Origin: G020353115 sp964389685
Lineage (GTDB): Bacteria; Bacteroidota; Bacteroidia; Bacteroidales; VadinHA17
Assembly (NCBI GenBank): GCA_964389685.1
Contig: CAYMFM010000036.1
Location: 1-37,726 of the forward strand
DNA: 37,726 bases
Direction: 5' to 3'
Part shown: piece after piece, positions 1 through 8,666 of the stretch
How positions within the stretch are numbered: position 1 is the first letter of the stretch
How the letters are laid out: the number at the start of each line of letters is the position of its first letter
The notes under the pieces: model-generated
Database searches by the model: none
Seen by the model: only the letters and a program-made list of their open reading frames with translations
What the model was told of the DNA's origin: nothing
Translations under genes and position numbers: made by a program

Positions 1-1347
1 ACCGGAGTGAAGGTTGAATCTGTTGTAGCCCGGGATCTGTTTGCAAAAGCCATTGGAACAGGTCAGGATTCTGAAAGAGTTTTTATACCTGCTGACCTGG
101 TTGAATGGGCGATACAGTCTGCCCCTTCAAACCTTACACTGTTTGACCGTAATGGAAAGGAAGCATTCCGTCTTGGTGCCGATTATACTGGTAATACGGT
201 TTTTGGGATTGGTGTAACAAATACGCATTACCAGGATTATACAACAGACCGCGTTCTCCCTTTTACCCGGGAGCACATGAAGACCTCGAGCCGGTTGGGA
301 GATGCACTTTCTGAATTCGATGTTGTTTCAACTGTCGGTATACCTTCGGATGTTACCCCGGAGGTTGCTGATCTGTATGGTACACTGGATATGTATGCTA
401 ACACGAGCAAGACCCTGGTTATCCTGATCATGGATGATGGCAGCATTTCATCTGTTTTCGATTTAATATCTCATTTAAACACGAATCCATACGATAACTC
501 CTCTTTCATAACCTATGTAAATCCGGTTACACCACTGATCCTGAATGATGGGACGGTGCAGAAGATGATCCATTCCATTGAGCTTGGTTATCCGGTAGCT
601 TTTTCCAATTACAGCATGTATGGAGCAACTACACCGGCACCGGCAGTTGGAACCCTGAGTTTGATGAACGCTGAACTGTTAGCCGGCTTAGTCCTCAGCC
701 AGCTCATACGGGAAGGGGCACCCATGATACTGGGCAGTCTTCCGGCCAGTTTTGATATGACAACCATGACAAGTCCCTTTACTCCACAGACTTTTCTGCT
801 GAACCTTGCCTGTGCCGAGATGATGGATCATTACGGATTGCCGCATTGCGGCACTTCCGGCAGTGGTGCAGGGTGGGGTGCTGATCTGCCAGCAGCGGAT
901 ATGTTATGGATGAACCACCTGACCAGCTGTCTGGGTAAGGTCGGTCTGGCCCCTTTTGTTGGTAGTAATTTTGAATCCCTGGCATTCTCCCCGGCAATGG
1001 CGATCCATTCGAACCAGATCATCAGGCAGGTCAGGGAATTCACCCGGGGAATCGGATTGGAGAATTTTTCTGAGAGTTTCAGCGAGATCATGAAAGCCGG
1101 GCCTGGAGGGAATTTCCTTACTTCTGAACAAACCCTGAAAGAAATGGAATCATTCAAAAAACCGGATAATATCTGGCAGGGAATGACGGTAGAGAAGTGG
1201 GAAAATGAGGGAACCCCCAAAGCCTCAGAACGGTTGAAAAAATATGTTAGAGCGTTGATGAATAGCTTGGAACCCCCGGATGATTGCGACCGGATCATGG
1301 ATAAGGGGGAGAAGATGATCCGCAAAATGATCGGTAAAAAATCATGA
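1..1347 (+). CDS. Trimethylamine methyltransferase (MttB) superfamily protein, 5' partial
   Basis: The reading frame is open from the first base and ends at TGA 1345-1347. An internal GTG at 7 is a possible start, but the visible protein opens in the region that follows the first helix of MttB proteins (GVKVES, then IPADLVEWAIQSAP and TLFDRNG), so I judge that roughly 40 N-terminal residues lie outside the window. The TIM-barrel body is otherwise complete. Family members move a methyl group from a quaternary or tertiary amine to a corrinoid protein. There is no in-frame TAG, so this is a non-pyrrolysine member, the class that includes glycine betaine methyltransferase; the substrate cannot be read from sequence. 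It overlaps the next gene by ATGA, which suggests co-translation with a permease. A corrinoid protein gene would be expected upstream, outside the window. Confidence 0.88.
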   Translation, partial: TGVKVESVVARDLFAKAIGTGQDSERVFIPADLVEWAIQSAPSNLTLFDRNGKEAFRLGADYTGNTVFGIGVTNTHYQDYTTDRVLPFTREHMKTSSRLGDALSEFDVVSTVGIPSDVTPEVADLYGTLDMYANTSKTLVILIMDDGSISSVFDLISHLNTNPYDNSSFITYVNPVTPLILNDGTVQKMIHSIELGYPVAFSNYSMYGATTPAPAVGTLSLMNAELLAGLVLSQLIREGAPMILGSLPASFDMTTMTSPFTPQTFLLNLACAEMMDHYGLPHCGTSGSGAGWGADLPAADMLWMNHLTSCLGKVGLAPFVGSNFESLAFSPAMAIHSNQIIRQVREFTRGIGLENFSESFSEIMKAGPGGNFLTSEQTLKEMESFKKPDNIWQGMTVEKWENEGTPKASERLKKYVRALMNSLEPPDDCDRIMDKGEKMIRKMIGKKS

Positions 1348-2657
1348 GCAGGAAGGGAACTGAACCAAAAAAACTCGGCCTCTGGATGAGTACCAGCCTG
1401 GTTGCCGGGAACATGATCGGTTCGGGTATTTTCCTTCTTCCTGCAACCCTGGCTTTCTTTGGTGGTATTTCTCTTTTTGGATGGCTCTTCTCCGCAGTGG
1501 GAGCAATCTTTCTGGCACTGCTCTTCTCACGCCTCAGCCGGTTAATTGCGGGCGTTGGTGGACCTTATGTATACACCAGGAAAGCTTTCGGAGACCTGTG
1601 CGGGTTCCTCGTAGCCTGGGGATACTGGATATCAATCTGGTGCGGGAATGCGGCCATCGCTTCAGCTGCGGTGGGCTACATGGGAGCATTTATCCCTTCT
1701 TTGACTGATAATCCTGCACTCAGTGGTATGACAGCCATCGGACTGGTATGGTTCTTTTCATGGATCAACATGAGCGGTATACGTAAGGCAGGTATGACCC
1801 AGCTGATTACCACCCTGTTAAAACTTATACCATTGATCCTGCTCGGAACGATAGGTTTTCTTTACTTCAAAACGGAGAATTTCCATCCCCTGAATCTCAG
1901 CCATAAAACCAATTTTTCTGCAATTACGGCAACAGCGGCACTTACCTTATGGGCATTCCTTGGTCTGGAATCTGCCACCATACCTTCGGACCAGGTAAAA
2001 AATCCCGGGCGAACCATTCCAAAAGCAACCATCCTGGGAACATTACTGGTTTTAGTCGTTTACATAGCCAGTACCGGGGCTGTCATGGGAATCATCTCAC
2101 CCTCTGAATTATCCGTTTCAACATCACCGTTTGCCGATGCTGCAAAAGAAGTCTGGGGAACCTGGGCCGGTTATGCGGTTGCCGCAGGTGCACTGGTTGC
2201 CTGCATGGGAGCATTGAATGGCTGGATCCTGCTTCAGGGGCAGCTTCCCCTGGCAGCATCCAGGGACGGTCTCTTTCCACCTTTCTTCGGCAGGTTATCC
2301 CGGAAAGGAATACCTGATTTGGGAATAATCGTTTCCAGCCTGCTGGCATCCATCCTGATCATCTTGAATTATACCCGTGGGCTGGTGAGCATGTTTACCT
2401 TCATTATCATGATCTCTACTCTTTCCACCCTGATCCCTTATGCATTTTCTTCCCTGGCAGATATGGTGTTTTGCACGCGGGGACCGAAGAGTCAGAGAAA
2501 CATAACGATTTTTTTTGGTCTGGCAATCTCCATCCCTTCACTGGCATTCTCCCTCTGGGCCATCTGGGGCCTCGGCCTTATAACAGTGTTATGGGGAGTC
2601 GTGCTGCTGGTACTGGGTATCCCTTTCTTCTTCGTACTTCGAAGAAGAAAGGGATAA
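1344..2657 (+). CDS. APC-family amino acid/amine permease (AdiC-like)
   Basis: A 437-residue integral membrane protein with about 12 hydrophobic segments. The N-terminal segment carries the APC signature GNMIGSGIFLLPA (about residues 16-28), the broken first helix that binds the substrate carboxylate and amino groups in AdiC-type exchangers, followed by SRLIAGVGGPYVYTRKAFG. It belongs to the basic amino acid/polyamine antiporter group by overall pattern. Its ATG sits inside the stop of the methyltransferase gene (ATGA, 1344-1347), so the two are probably one transcript and translationally coupled. This context suggests import or exchange of the methylated amine or betaine that the methyltransferase uses, but that is inference. 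The C terminus ends in an Arg/Lys-rich tail. Confidence 0.9.
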   Translation: MSRKGTEPKKLGLWMSTSLVAGNMIGSGIFLLPATLAFFGGISLFGWLFSAVGAIFLALLFSRLSRLIAGVGGPYVYTRKAFGDLCGFLVAWGYWISIWCGNAAIASAAVGYMGAFIPSLTDNPALSGMTAIGLVWFFSWINMSGIRKAGMTQLITTLLKLIPLILLGTIGFLYFKTENFHPLNLSHKTNFSAITATAALTLWAFLGLESATIPSDQVKNPGRTIPKATILGTLLVLVVYIASTGAVMGIISPSELSVSTSPFADAAKEVWGTWAGYAVAAGALVACMGALNGWILLQGQLPLAASRDGLFPPFFGRLSRKGIPDLGIIVSSLLASILIILNYTRGLVSMFTFIIMISTLSTLIPYAFSSLADMVFCTRGPKSQRNITIFFGLAISIPSLAFSLWAIWGLGLITVLWGVVLLVLGIPFFFVLRRRKG

Positions 2658-2673
2658 GGTAATAAGTTATAAC

Positions 2674-3111
2674 TCATAACTGCCTCCCTCCAAATTTTCC
2701 TTTCCCGGCACTCACCAGTTCATCGAATGCATCTTCCAGTTTTTTGTTCACCTCCCTCAGTCCGTCAGCAACCTGCTCAGCCCACTCAAGGTAGTTCCGT
2801 TTTCTCTTGTTATTCCAGTTCCGGGGTGGATTTTCCAGAAGATCTCGCATGTTGCTGATTTTATCTGCCTCTTTTATCTTTTCGACGCTGATTCCTGTGC
2901 TTGCTTGCTGCAAAGTGTAAGGCTTTCAGGAATCCGGAAAANNNNNNNNNNNNNNNNNNNNNNNNNNNNNNNNNNNNNNNNNNNNNNNNNNNNNNNNNNN
3001 NNNNNNNNNNNNNNNNNNNNNNNNNNNNNNNNNNNNNNNNNGCTGATTCCTGTGCTTGCTTGCTGCAAAGTGTAAGGCTTTCAGGAATCCGGAAAATTCT
3101 TCTGAATTCAT
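2674..3111 (-). pseudogene. RelA/SpoT-like HD phosphohydrolase, broken at an assembly gap
   Basis: Two pieces of one protein family lie either side of the N run. The N-terminal piece starts at ATG 3111 (MNSEEFSGFLKALHFAASKH, then RNQ), the opening of MESH1-like (p)ppGpp or nucleotide hydrolases. The C-terminal piece ends at TGA 2674 and reads KIKEADKISNMRDLLENPP, then NYLEWAEQVADGLR, the usual family end. About 80 middle residues, including the HD and ED metal motifs, are missing. If the duplicated 55 bp and the Ns are collapsed, the N-terminal frame continues QRRKDK, a family motif, and then stops after RGR, while the C-terminal piece is in another frame. So either the gene carries an internal deletion or the join is wrong. 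A longer start at 3144 is possible. Confidence 0.7.
2887..3096. other. 100-N scaffold gap flanked by an exact 55-bp direct duplication
   Basis: Bases 2887-2941 and 3042-3096 are identical, and 2942-3041 are exactly 100 N. An overlap of one assembly k-mer on both sides of a fixed-length N run is what a scaffolder leaves when it places two overlapping contigs without merging them. The true sequence here is probably 155 bp shorter, unless the contig ends are themselves wrong. Confidence 0.9.
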
Positions 3112-3198
3112 GCTATAATTCGTTATATTTTTTCGCGGTATCACGGAACTTCACCAGTTCATTGATCATTTGATCGATATCAGACATGGTTATTTCAG

Positions 3199-3230
3199 TT
3201 TGTGGTGTAAAGGTATACAATAAATCTTTG
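3199..3230 (+). promoter_or_regulatory. Possible Bacteroidota sigma promoter for the DASS transporter
   Basis: TTTG at 3199-3202 is followed, after 20 bp, by AATCTTTG at 3223-3230, one base from the Bacteroidota -7 consensus TAnnTTTG. A transcript would begin near 3237. This lies downstream of the longest possible start (ATG 3186) and upstream of ATG 3306, so it favours the shorter protein. Confidence 0.45.
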
Positions 3231-3305
3231 TACCTTAGGAAAATCAACCAATCGCTTTTTACATTGGGATTGATCAAGAAATACCTGTTGTCCGGTTCCG
3301 GTTTA

Positions 3306-4784
3306 ATGCAGAAGATTGGTCTCCTCTCCGGCCCTTTGCTTGCAATTATCCTGGTTCTTTTTTTTGATCTTGACAAGGGAAACCCGAACGTTACGTTAAC
3401 AGCTGCTGTTGCTCTTCTCATGGCCGTCTGGTGGATTACGGAGTGTATTCCCCTGGCGGTTACGGCTCTTTTGCCGGTCGTTTTGTTTCCCCTGATGGGG
3501 ATTATGAATGGGAGAGAGGTTTCCTCCCTCTATTTTAATCACATTATTTTCCTCTTTATCGGTGGTTTTATCGTGGCGCTGGCAATGCAGAAATGGAAAC
3601 TGCACCGAAGAATAGCGTTGTTTACCATGTTACTATTTGGGATAAAGCCTGCCCGGATACTTTTTGGATTTATGATCACCACCTGGTTTTTATCCATGTG
3701 GATCTCGAATACGGCCACTGCCATGATGATGGTCCCGATTGTACTTTCCGTAATCATCAACCTGGAGGGGACGCTCAGCAAGAAGCAGGTTAAGAAATAT
3801 TCCGTCGGATTGTTGCTGGGGATTGCTTACAGTGCAAGCATAGGAGGCATTGCAACACTTGTCGGTACGCCACCAAACCTCTCATTTTCAAGAATTCTAA
3901 CCATTACCTTTCCGGAAGTAACGGAGATCTCCTTTGCTTCCTGGTTCTTTTTTGCTTTCCCCATTTCACTCTTTTTCCTTTTACTTGTCTGGCTAATCCT
4001 CTCATTTATTTTCTGCAGAGTAAGCTTTTCAGTAGACCGGCTTATTTTCAAAAAGCAATACAGGGAGCTTGGCGGGATGGGTTTTGAAGAGAAGGTTGTA
4101 TTCTCAGTCTTCCTGGGCATGGCTCTTTTATGGTTGACCAGGGCAGACATCACCGTCGGTCAGTTGACTATCCCTGGATGGTCGGGAATATTTCCACAGG
4201 CTGATTATATCAATGATGGTACCGTGGCCATAACACTTTCACTGATCCTTTTTATCGTTCCATCAAAAGAAAAATCCCGGCTGATGGATTGGAAGACAGC
4301 TGCTAAACTACCCTGGGGCATTGTCCTGCTCTTTGGTGGAGGATTTGCGCTGGCAAGCGGCTTTAAGGAGTCCGGTCTTTCACAATGGCTCGGTATGCAG
4401 CTTAGCGGACTTGATGCATTATCCCCCGGTTTTCTGATTGGGAGTATCTGCCTTATGATCACCTTCCTTACGGAGCTGACATCAAACACAGCTACTGCAG
4501 AGATGATACTGCCTATTCTTGCAGCAGTAGGTACAGCGATTGGCAGGAATCCCCTCTTGTTGATGGTTCCTGCCACTCTGGCAAGCTCCTTTGCATTCAT
4601 GATGCCTGTTGCAACACCACCCAATGCCATCATTTTTGGTACCAACCGGTTGCGGATCATGGATATGGTAAAAGTGGGATTCATAATCAACCTTCTGGGA
4701 GTGCTTATCCTAACGCTCGGAATTCTGATCCTGGGATCTATTCTGGATATTGATCCTGCCATTATGCCGGAATGGGCGAAATGA
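3306..4784 (+). CDS. DASS (SLC13) family sodium-coupled di/tricarboxylate transporter
   Basis: The 492-residue product shows both SNT motifs that build the substrate and sodium sites in VcINDY-type carriers: SNTATAM at 134-136 and SNTATAE at 393-395. Each is followed by its partner loop, GGIATLVGTPPN and FMMPVATPPNA. About 11 hydrophobic segments are present. Family members import succinate, malate, fumarate or related anions (sometimes sulfate) with sodium across the inner membrane. The frame is open further up to ATG 3186, but the extra 40 residues are polar and unlike the family; the normal family start (hydrophobic helix soon after Met) and the promoter-like pair at 3199-3230 both favour ATG 3306. 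It stands alone: the HD fragment upstream is divergent and the next gene is convergent. Confidence 0.92.
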   Translation: MQKIGLLSGPLLAIILVLFFDLDKGNPNVTLTAAVALLMAVWWITECIPLAVTALLPVVLFPLMGIMNGREVSSLYFNHIIFLFIGGFIVALAMQKWKLHRRIALFTMLLFGIKPARILFGFMITTWFLSMWISNTATAMMMVPIVLSVIINLEGTLSKKQVKKYSVGLLLGIAYSASIGGIATLVGTPPNLSFSRILTITFPEVTEISFASWFFFAFPISLFFLLLVWLILSFIFCRVSFSVDRLIFKKQYRELGGMGFEEKVVFSVFLGMALLWLTRADITVGQLTIPGWSGIFPQADYINDGTVAITLSLILFIVPSKEKSRLMDWKTAAKLPWGIVLLFGGGFALASGFKESGLSQWLGMQLSGLDALSPGFLIGSICLMITFLTELTSNTATAEMILPILAAVGTAIGRNPLLLMVPATLASSFAFMMPVATPPNAIIFGTNRLRIMDMVKVGFIINLLGVLILTLGILILGSILDIDPAIMPEWAK

Positions 4785-4890
4785 ACGGACGGATGAAGGG
4801 GAAGAGTTAAAAGTTATGCCATAGGCACGCCTACTGCGGATGTTGAATGTTGAACGTTTGACACTGTACCAGATGCATGTCTACCGGACA

Positions 4891-4930
4891 TATTGTTCCA
4901 AATTGTTCCATATGGTTCCATGTTGTTCCA
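4891..4930. repeat. Four tandem 10-bp units, consensus TATTGTTCCA
   Basis: The units are TATTGTTCCA, AATTGTTCCA, TATGGTTCCA and TGTTGTTCCA, back to back with no spacer. The last six bases vary by only one position among the four copies. The exact 10-bp period is close to one DNA helical turn. The array lies in the convergent intergenic region between the transporter and the barrel protein, so it is not an obvious promoter site. Confidence 0.85.
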
Positions 4931-4977
4931 GATTGGTAGTTACCTTATTCATGCTGCATGCATGAATAATTCGGGTT
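4928..4977. repeat. Dispersed repeat with hairpin, copy 1
   Basis: The stretch CCAGATTGGTAGT is followed by a hairpin with a 10-bp stem, TTATTCATGC at 4945-4954 and GCATGAATAA at 4960-4969 with loop TGCAT, then TTCGGGTT. The same order (CCAGAGGTTGGTAGT, a CATGCT/AGCATG hairpin, then CGGGGTT) occurs at 34793-34846. Both copies lie between convergent genes, so it may act as a transcription terminator for the DASS gene as well as being a repeat. Confidence 0.6.
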
Positions 4978-5027
4978 AAAAACCGCCAGACAAAAAATCC
5001 GATAATAAATCAGGAGATTTATCCAAT

Positions 5028-5055
5028 GTAGAGACGCGATGAATCGCGTCTCTAC
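5028..5055. repeat. REP-like palindrome, copy 1 (GTAGAGACGC family)
   Basis: GTAGAGACGCGAT at 5028-5040 is the perfect reverse complement of 5043-5055, giving a 13-bp stem around two bases. The last base overlaps the stop codon of the minus-strand barrel gene. A second copy with the same GTAGAGACGC arms and a different loop lies at 31347-31374. The position suggests a terminator role for the convergent genes at 4784 and 5055. Confidence 0.8.
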
Positions 5056-5690
5056 TAGAAATTCAGATTGACTCCAATCTGAATCCCCGAATAATCCATT
5101 TTAAAACTTTCGTCTGTTTTATCCTCTCCTTTTGCAAAATCATAGGCAAGATAGACCTGTGGATTAAAGCCGAAATTATTCAGGCTGAACCCGAACTGGC
5201 CCCTGTAACCCGGAACGTTACACTCATAATTTTCGAACCGCATGGCGTGATAGAACACACCACCCCCGAAAAATATCGAATTTTTTGCGTTTTTGGACAG
5301 GGGAATTAACGCGTTGGCGACAACTCCGGGTGAAAACCGGTTGAAATTGAAAAATTTACTGGTCCCGCCAATTACTTTAATATACTTCATCCCTGCTGAA
5401 TACTCAATCGTTCCATACAATTCAACATAATCATTGATTCGGTATCCCAGATCAAAATGGGCACCAAGGTTCAGAACCAGATCTGAAAAACCGACTGATT
5501 CAATAAGGTTTTCTTCTGCAAGCCAGGACTCAATATACTGGTTTACATCGTCCGGGCTGAAAAAGCCGATGTGTATGCCAATGCCCACCAGGAATTTCCC
5601 TTTACTGAATCGGATGGATTCATCCTGGGCTCCAACGGCGAAAACGATTATCAGGAAACAAATGATCCCCGTTAACACTCTTTTTTTCAT
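5055..5690 (-). CDS. Small outer-membrane beta-barrel protein
   Basis: The 211-residue product begins with a clear signal peptide (MKKRVLTGIICFLIIVFAVG, cleavage probably after AVGA, before QDES). The rest is rich in alternating polar and aromatic residues with many Gly-Tyr-Asn turns (FLVGIGIHIG, DLGYRINDYVELYGTI, IFFGGGVFYHAM), and the final strand IQIGVNLNF ends in Phe, as outer-membrane proteins often do. This matches the OmpA-like or porin-like outer membrane beta-barrel fold of about eight strands common in Bacteroidota. No specific function can be named. It is a single gene on the minus strand; the REP palindrome at its 3' end touches the stop codon. Confidence 0.75.
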   Translation of the reverse strand: MKKRVLTGIICFLIIVFAVGAQDESIRFSKGKFLVGIGIHIGFFSPDDVNQYIESWLAEENLIESVGFSDLVLNLGAHFDLGYRINDYVELYGTIEYSAGMKYIKVIGGTSKFFNFNRFSPGVVANALIPLSKNAKNSIFFGGGVFYHAMRFENYECNVPGYRGQFGFSLNNFGFNPQVYLAYDFAKGEDKTDESFKMDYSGIQIGVNLNF

Positions 5691-5810
5691 GATTTTAAGG
5701 TTTGTTATTATCTCATTTGAATGTTATAGCAATATCCGTGAATGTGCATTTTTACTATGTGTCAGGTCCGTTTTTATTTTACGATGATCAGGTTCAGCAG
5801 GGTATACCAT

Positions 5811-8333
5811 CTACCGGAAAATTACATTCCCGAGCAGCACCCGGCCGCTTTTCCAGTATGCCCTGTAGTAGGGATCATCCGTTATGTAAACGATCTCACC
5901 ACTTCCCAACCGCTCGGAACCGATTACCAGGCTGTTTTTTACCTCTTTCTGAAATTCACTTCCGGCAAATCCGGAGACCGGTTCACTGTTCAGGATGAAC
6001 CCAATGTTGTTTCCCTTATCCAGGAAGGGGAAGTTGGCTGACATTTTCATAACAAACCATTTCTTTCCCAGTCCAAAGGCATAGGGATGGGTTTCATCAA
6101 TATCAACCAGGTATATGCTTCCTGCAGAACGTTCTTTAAGCCGCTCCCGGCGCTGGTTTTCATATTTCTTCAGGTGACTGGGATCATCGGTCTTGGTTTT
6201 TTCCTTCTCAGTCTCCTTCTCTTTTTTTCTGGCTTCCACTGCATTGAACAGATTGGTTGTTTTTTCTTCTGCAAACAGGGAGATAGCCCGTTCAAACACT
6301 ACCAGCCGGCCCCCCTCCCTGACGTACTCAAGTAGTTTATCTTTCTGTCTTGAATAGGAGCCGGAAGGAAGAAGCAGAACATCATATTTGGAAAGGTCAA
6401 CTGAATTCAGGTAGTCTGTCCCAAGTACGGTAAGCGGGTAGTTTATCTCCCTTTCGAAGAAATACCATAATTCACCGAAGGTGCCGCTTGATACTCCTTC
6501 GCCACCAACCAGTGCAATTTCCGGTTTGCTTTTCAGGGGAGCATAATTCGATCCAAGATCTTTCCCTTTATCCACAATACCTGTACTGGTTGGGTAGAGC
6601 TGCACTCCAATAGTGTTTGCAATGGTAATAATGGTCTGGTCGAAAGAATCCTTCAGGTGTTTGTTATCGCCACGAGCGATAATCAGGCTTCCCCTGTTGA
6701 ACTCCTGTTTTCCGACAGTGAATGGTTTCATTGCATTCCTGATCCTGAATTTTTGTTTAAGCAACGCTGTCATGAATTTCACTTCATCGAAACCGGACCA
6801 GTTTACAATGTACGCATAGGGTTTTGAGTCAGGAAGTATGTTTTCTGCTGATGTAAGGATAAACTCTCCTGTTTTTGGAGTGATGATCTCCTTCAGCGCA
6901 TAGGCATTCAGATTATAAACATAGGGTAGTGCCCAGGCAGTCAGGTCGTAACTGAGTGAATCGGTGTATTTTGAATCGGGTTCAAACAGTACCTTTACAA
7001 AATGGGACTGGGGTTGACGGGCAGCTACCAGGATATCGCCTTCCTGAATGGTTACCTGCCCGTTCTTGTTGGCAAGGTACTCAAAACCGGTGTAGGTTTT
7101 TCCAACATTCCCTGCAAAAGAATACCTGATCTGGTTCCGATCGAGCAGTTCGAGCAGATCCTTCACCGCTGCATGATCGTTGTTCCCTTTTATGATCACC
7201 GATTCATATTCAAACAGAGGCTTGGTTAAACCCGATTTGAAGTATGCATTAAACTCGCTGGTGAGTTTTTCCCTGTTTTCGTAAGAGACTTTAATGGTGG
7301 CGAGTCCGGCAAGAAAGTGACCTTCAATCCGGTCCTGCAACGACAAACTATCGCCGGTTTCTCTTGCTACTGCAAGGCCTGAATAACCTCCGCCACCCTG
7401 TTCGTATGTAAAACCCATTGCTCCGTTAAACAGGGGCCAGGTATCACCAAAACTGGGACAAAATAGGTCGAAGCTCTCCTTGGTAAAATAGAGTTTGAAC
7501 CGTTCATCAAATAGTTCAGCATTTGCCTTTCCTATCATTTTATGAAATTCATGCTGCCAGGGTGTGATAACCTCATGCCAGGGATCTGCTCCGGGAGCAA
7601 AAAAGAAGGTTGAGGTGGCTCCCATTTCATGGAAATCAGCATGTACATGAGGCATGTACTGGTTATATAAATTCAATCGTTGCCGGGTTTCTGCCTGTGT
7701 CTGCCATGTCCAGTCCCTGTTCAGATCAAACAGGTAATGATTCAACCGGGCACTTGGCCAACCCTCATGGTGTTCCCAATCATCCGGATTGGCATTGGGC
7801 TGTACCGATTTTGACCTCCGGTACCGGTAAGCATAAAGATCCCTGCCATCGGGATTCTGGCATGGGTCAATAACGATAACACACTCCTTCAACCAGTCGG
7901 CTACTTCTTCGTGGGATTGGGTTGCCAGAACATAAAGGGTTTTTAAAGCAGCTTCCAAACCCACTGACTCATTGCCGTGGACATTATAACTCAGCCAGAT
8001 AAAGGGAACCTGTCTACCAGCTTCCTCTCCTTCCAGGAGACCAATATTAATCAGGTTATTTTTACGAAGGAGTTCCAGATTCTCAAGATTCTCCTCCGAA
8101 GATACAAAGGCAACACCCAGAGGACGGCCTTCATAGGTCCTGCCATAGGTTTTATACTGCACATTGGGTGAGGTTTTGCCTATATATTCAAAATAATCAA
8201 CCGCCTGCTGATGAAAAGTGAACTGATCGCCAAGCGGATATCCAAGAAAATCCTCAGGTGATTTGATGGACTGTGCTACAATAGTGAAGGTAAATCCCAG
8301 CAGAGCAAGGGAAATGGTAAGTCTGGTTGTCAT
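5811..8333 (-). CDS. Secreted M14 family zinc carboxypeptidase
   Basis: An 840-residue protein with an N-terminal signal peptide (hydrophobic to about residue 20, TIVAQS). The M14 fold covers about residues 35-350: zinc ligands H119 and E122 in NVHGNES and H235 in DFHEMG, the substrate Asn-Arg pair at 205-206 in LNRDW, and a probable catalytic Glu at 311 in YEQGGGG. The remaining 490 residues include a glutamine-amidotransferase-like stretch (YDVLLLPSGSY, REGGRLVVFE) and a strongly charged Lys/Glu linker near 690-720, as in other long Bacteroidota M14 proteins. It probably trims peptides in the periplasm or outside the cell. Start is ATG 8333; the coding sequence is intact, although the gap duplication (8287-8341) covers its first codons. 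Confidence 0.92.
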   Translation of the reverse strand: MTTRLTISLALLGFTFTIVAQSIKSPEDFLGYPLGDQFTFHQQAVDYFEYIGKTSPNVQYKTYGRTYEGRPLGVAFVSSEENLENLELLRKNNLINIGLLEGEEAGRQVPFIWLSYNVHGNESVGLEAALKTLYVLATQSHEEVADWLKECVIVIDPCQNPDGRDLYAYRYRRSKSVQPNANPDDWEHHEGWPSARLNHYLFDLNRDWTWQTQAETRQRLNLYNQYMPHVHADFHEMGATSTFFFAPGADPWHEVITPWQHEFHKMIGKANAELFDERFKLYFTKESFDLFCPSFGDTWPLFNGAMGFTYEQGGGGYSGLAVARETGDSLSLQDRIEGHFLAGLATIKVSYENREKLTSEFNAYFKSGLTKPLFEYESVIIKGNNDHAAVKDLLELLDRNQIRYSFAGNVGKTYTGFEYLANKNGQVTIQEGDILVAARQPQSHFVKVLFEPDSKYTDSLSYDLTAWALPYVYNLNAYALKEIITPKTGEFILTSAENILPDSKPYAYIVNWSGFDEVKFMTALLKQKFRIRNAMKPFTVGKQEFNRGSLIIARGDNKHLKDSFDQTIITIANTIGVQLYPTSTGIVDKGKDLGSNYAPLKSKPEIALVGGEGVSSGTFGELWYFFEREINYPLTVLGTDYLNSVDLSKYDVLLLPSGSYSRQKDKLLEYVREGGRLVVFERAISLFAEEKTTNLFNAVEARKKEKETEKEKTKTDDPSHLKKYENQRRERLKERSAGSIYLVDIDETHPYAFGLGKKWFVMKMSANFPFLDKGNNIGFILNSEPVSGFAGSEFQKEVKNSLVIGSERLGSGEIVYITDDPYYRAYWKSGRVLLGNVIFR

Positions 8334-8496
8334 GGGTAGAANNNNNNNNNNNNNNNNNNNNNNNNNNNNNNNNNNNNNNNNNNNNNNNNNNNNNNNNNNN
8401 NNNNNNNNNNNNNNNNNNNNNNNNNNNNNNNNNNNNNNNNNAAGGTAAATCCCAGCAGAGCAAGGGAAATGGTAAGTCTGGTTGTCATGGGTAGAA
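8287..8496. other. Second 100-N gap flanked by an exact 55-bp duplication
   Basis: Bases 8287-8341 and 8442-8496 are identical and enclose exactly 100 N (8342-8441). The pattern is the same as at 2887-3096. The duplicated piece is the start of the M14 peptidase gene plus a few upstream bases, so collapsing it leaves a normal gene with the upstream region continuing at 8497. No gene is lost here. Confidence 0.9.
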
Positions 8497-8666
8497 TGGT
8501 TTACATAGTTAATTGGAAAATAAAATTAAGAAATATTCTGTAAGGAAAATAACCTCAGGAAATTTTATTATGATTTCTTGATTTTACAGTAAAGTTCCTG
8601 TAATTTTAATCACTATAATTCCTGAGAAGTATAACGAACAATTTTCAGCACCAAAAACCTGTAACT

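Noticed and set aside
1..1347. Pyrrolysine-containing MttB
   Set aside because: The frame has no in-frame TAG, so this is a non-pyrrolysine member; no pylT-like tRNA was seen in the window.
3113..3187. 24-codon minus-strand frame (MSDIDQMINELVKFRDTAKK and on) just upstream of the broken HD gene, with its stop one base from the ATG at 3111
   Set aside because: It is too short and matches no family I know. It could be a leader peptide or chance. Its DNA around GATCAAATGATCA only weakly resembles the cassette repeats.
4785..5054. CRISPR array, suggested by the short regular repeats
   Set aside because: The units are 10 bp with no spacers, and there are no cas genes.
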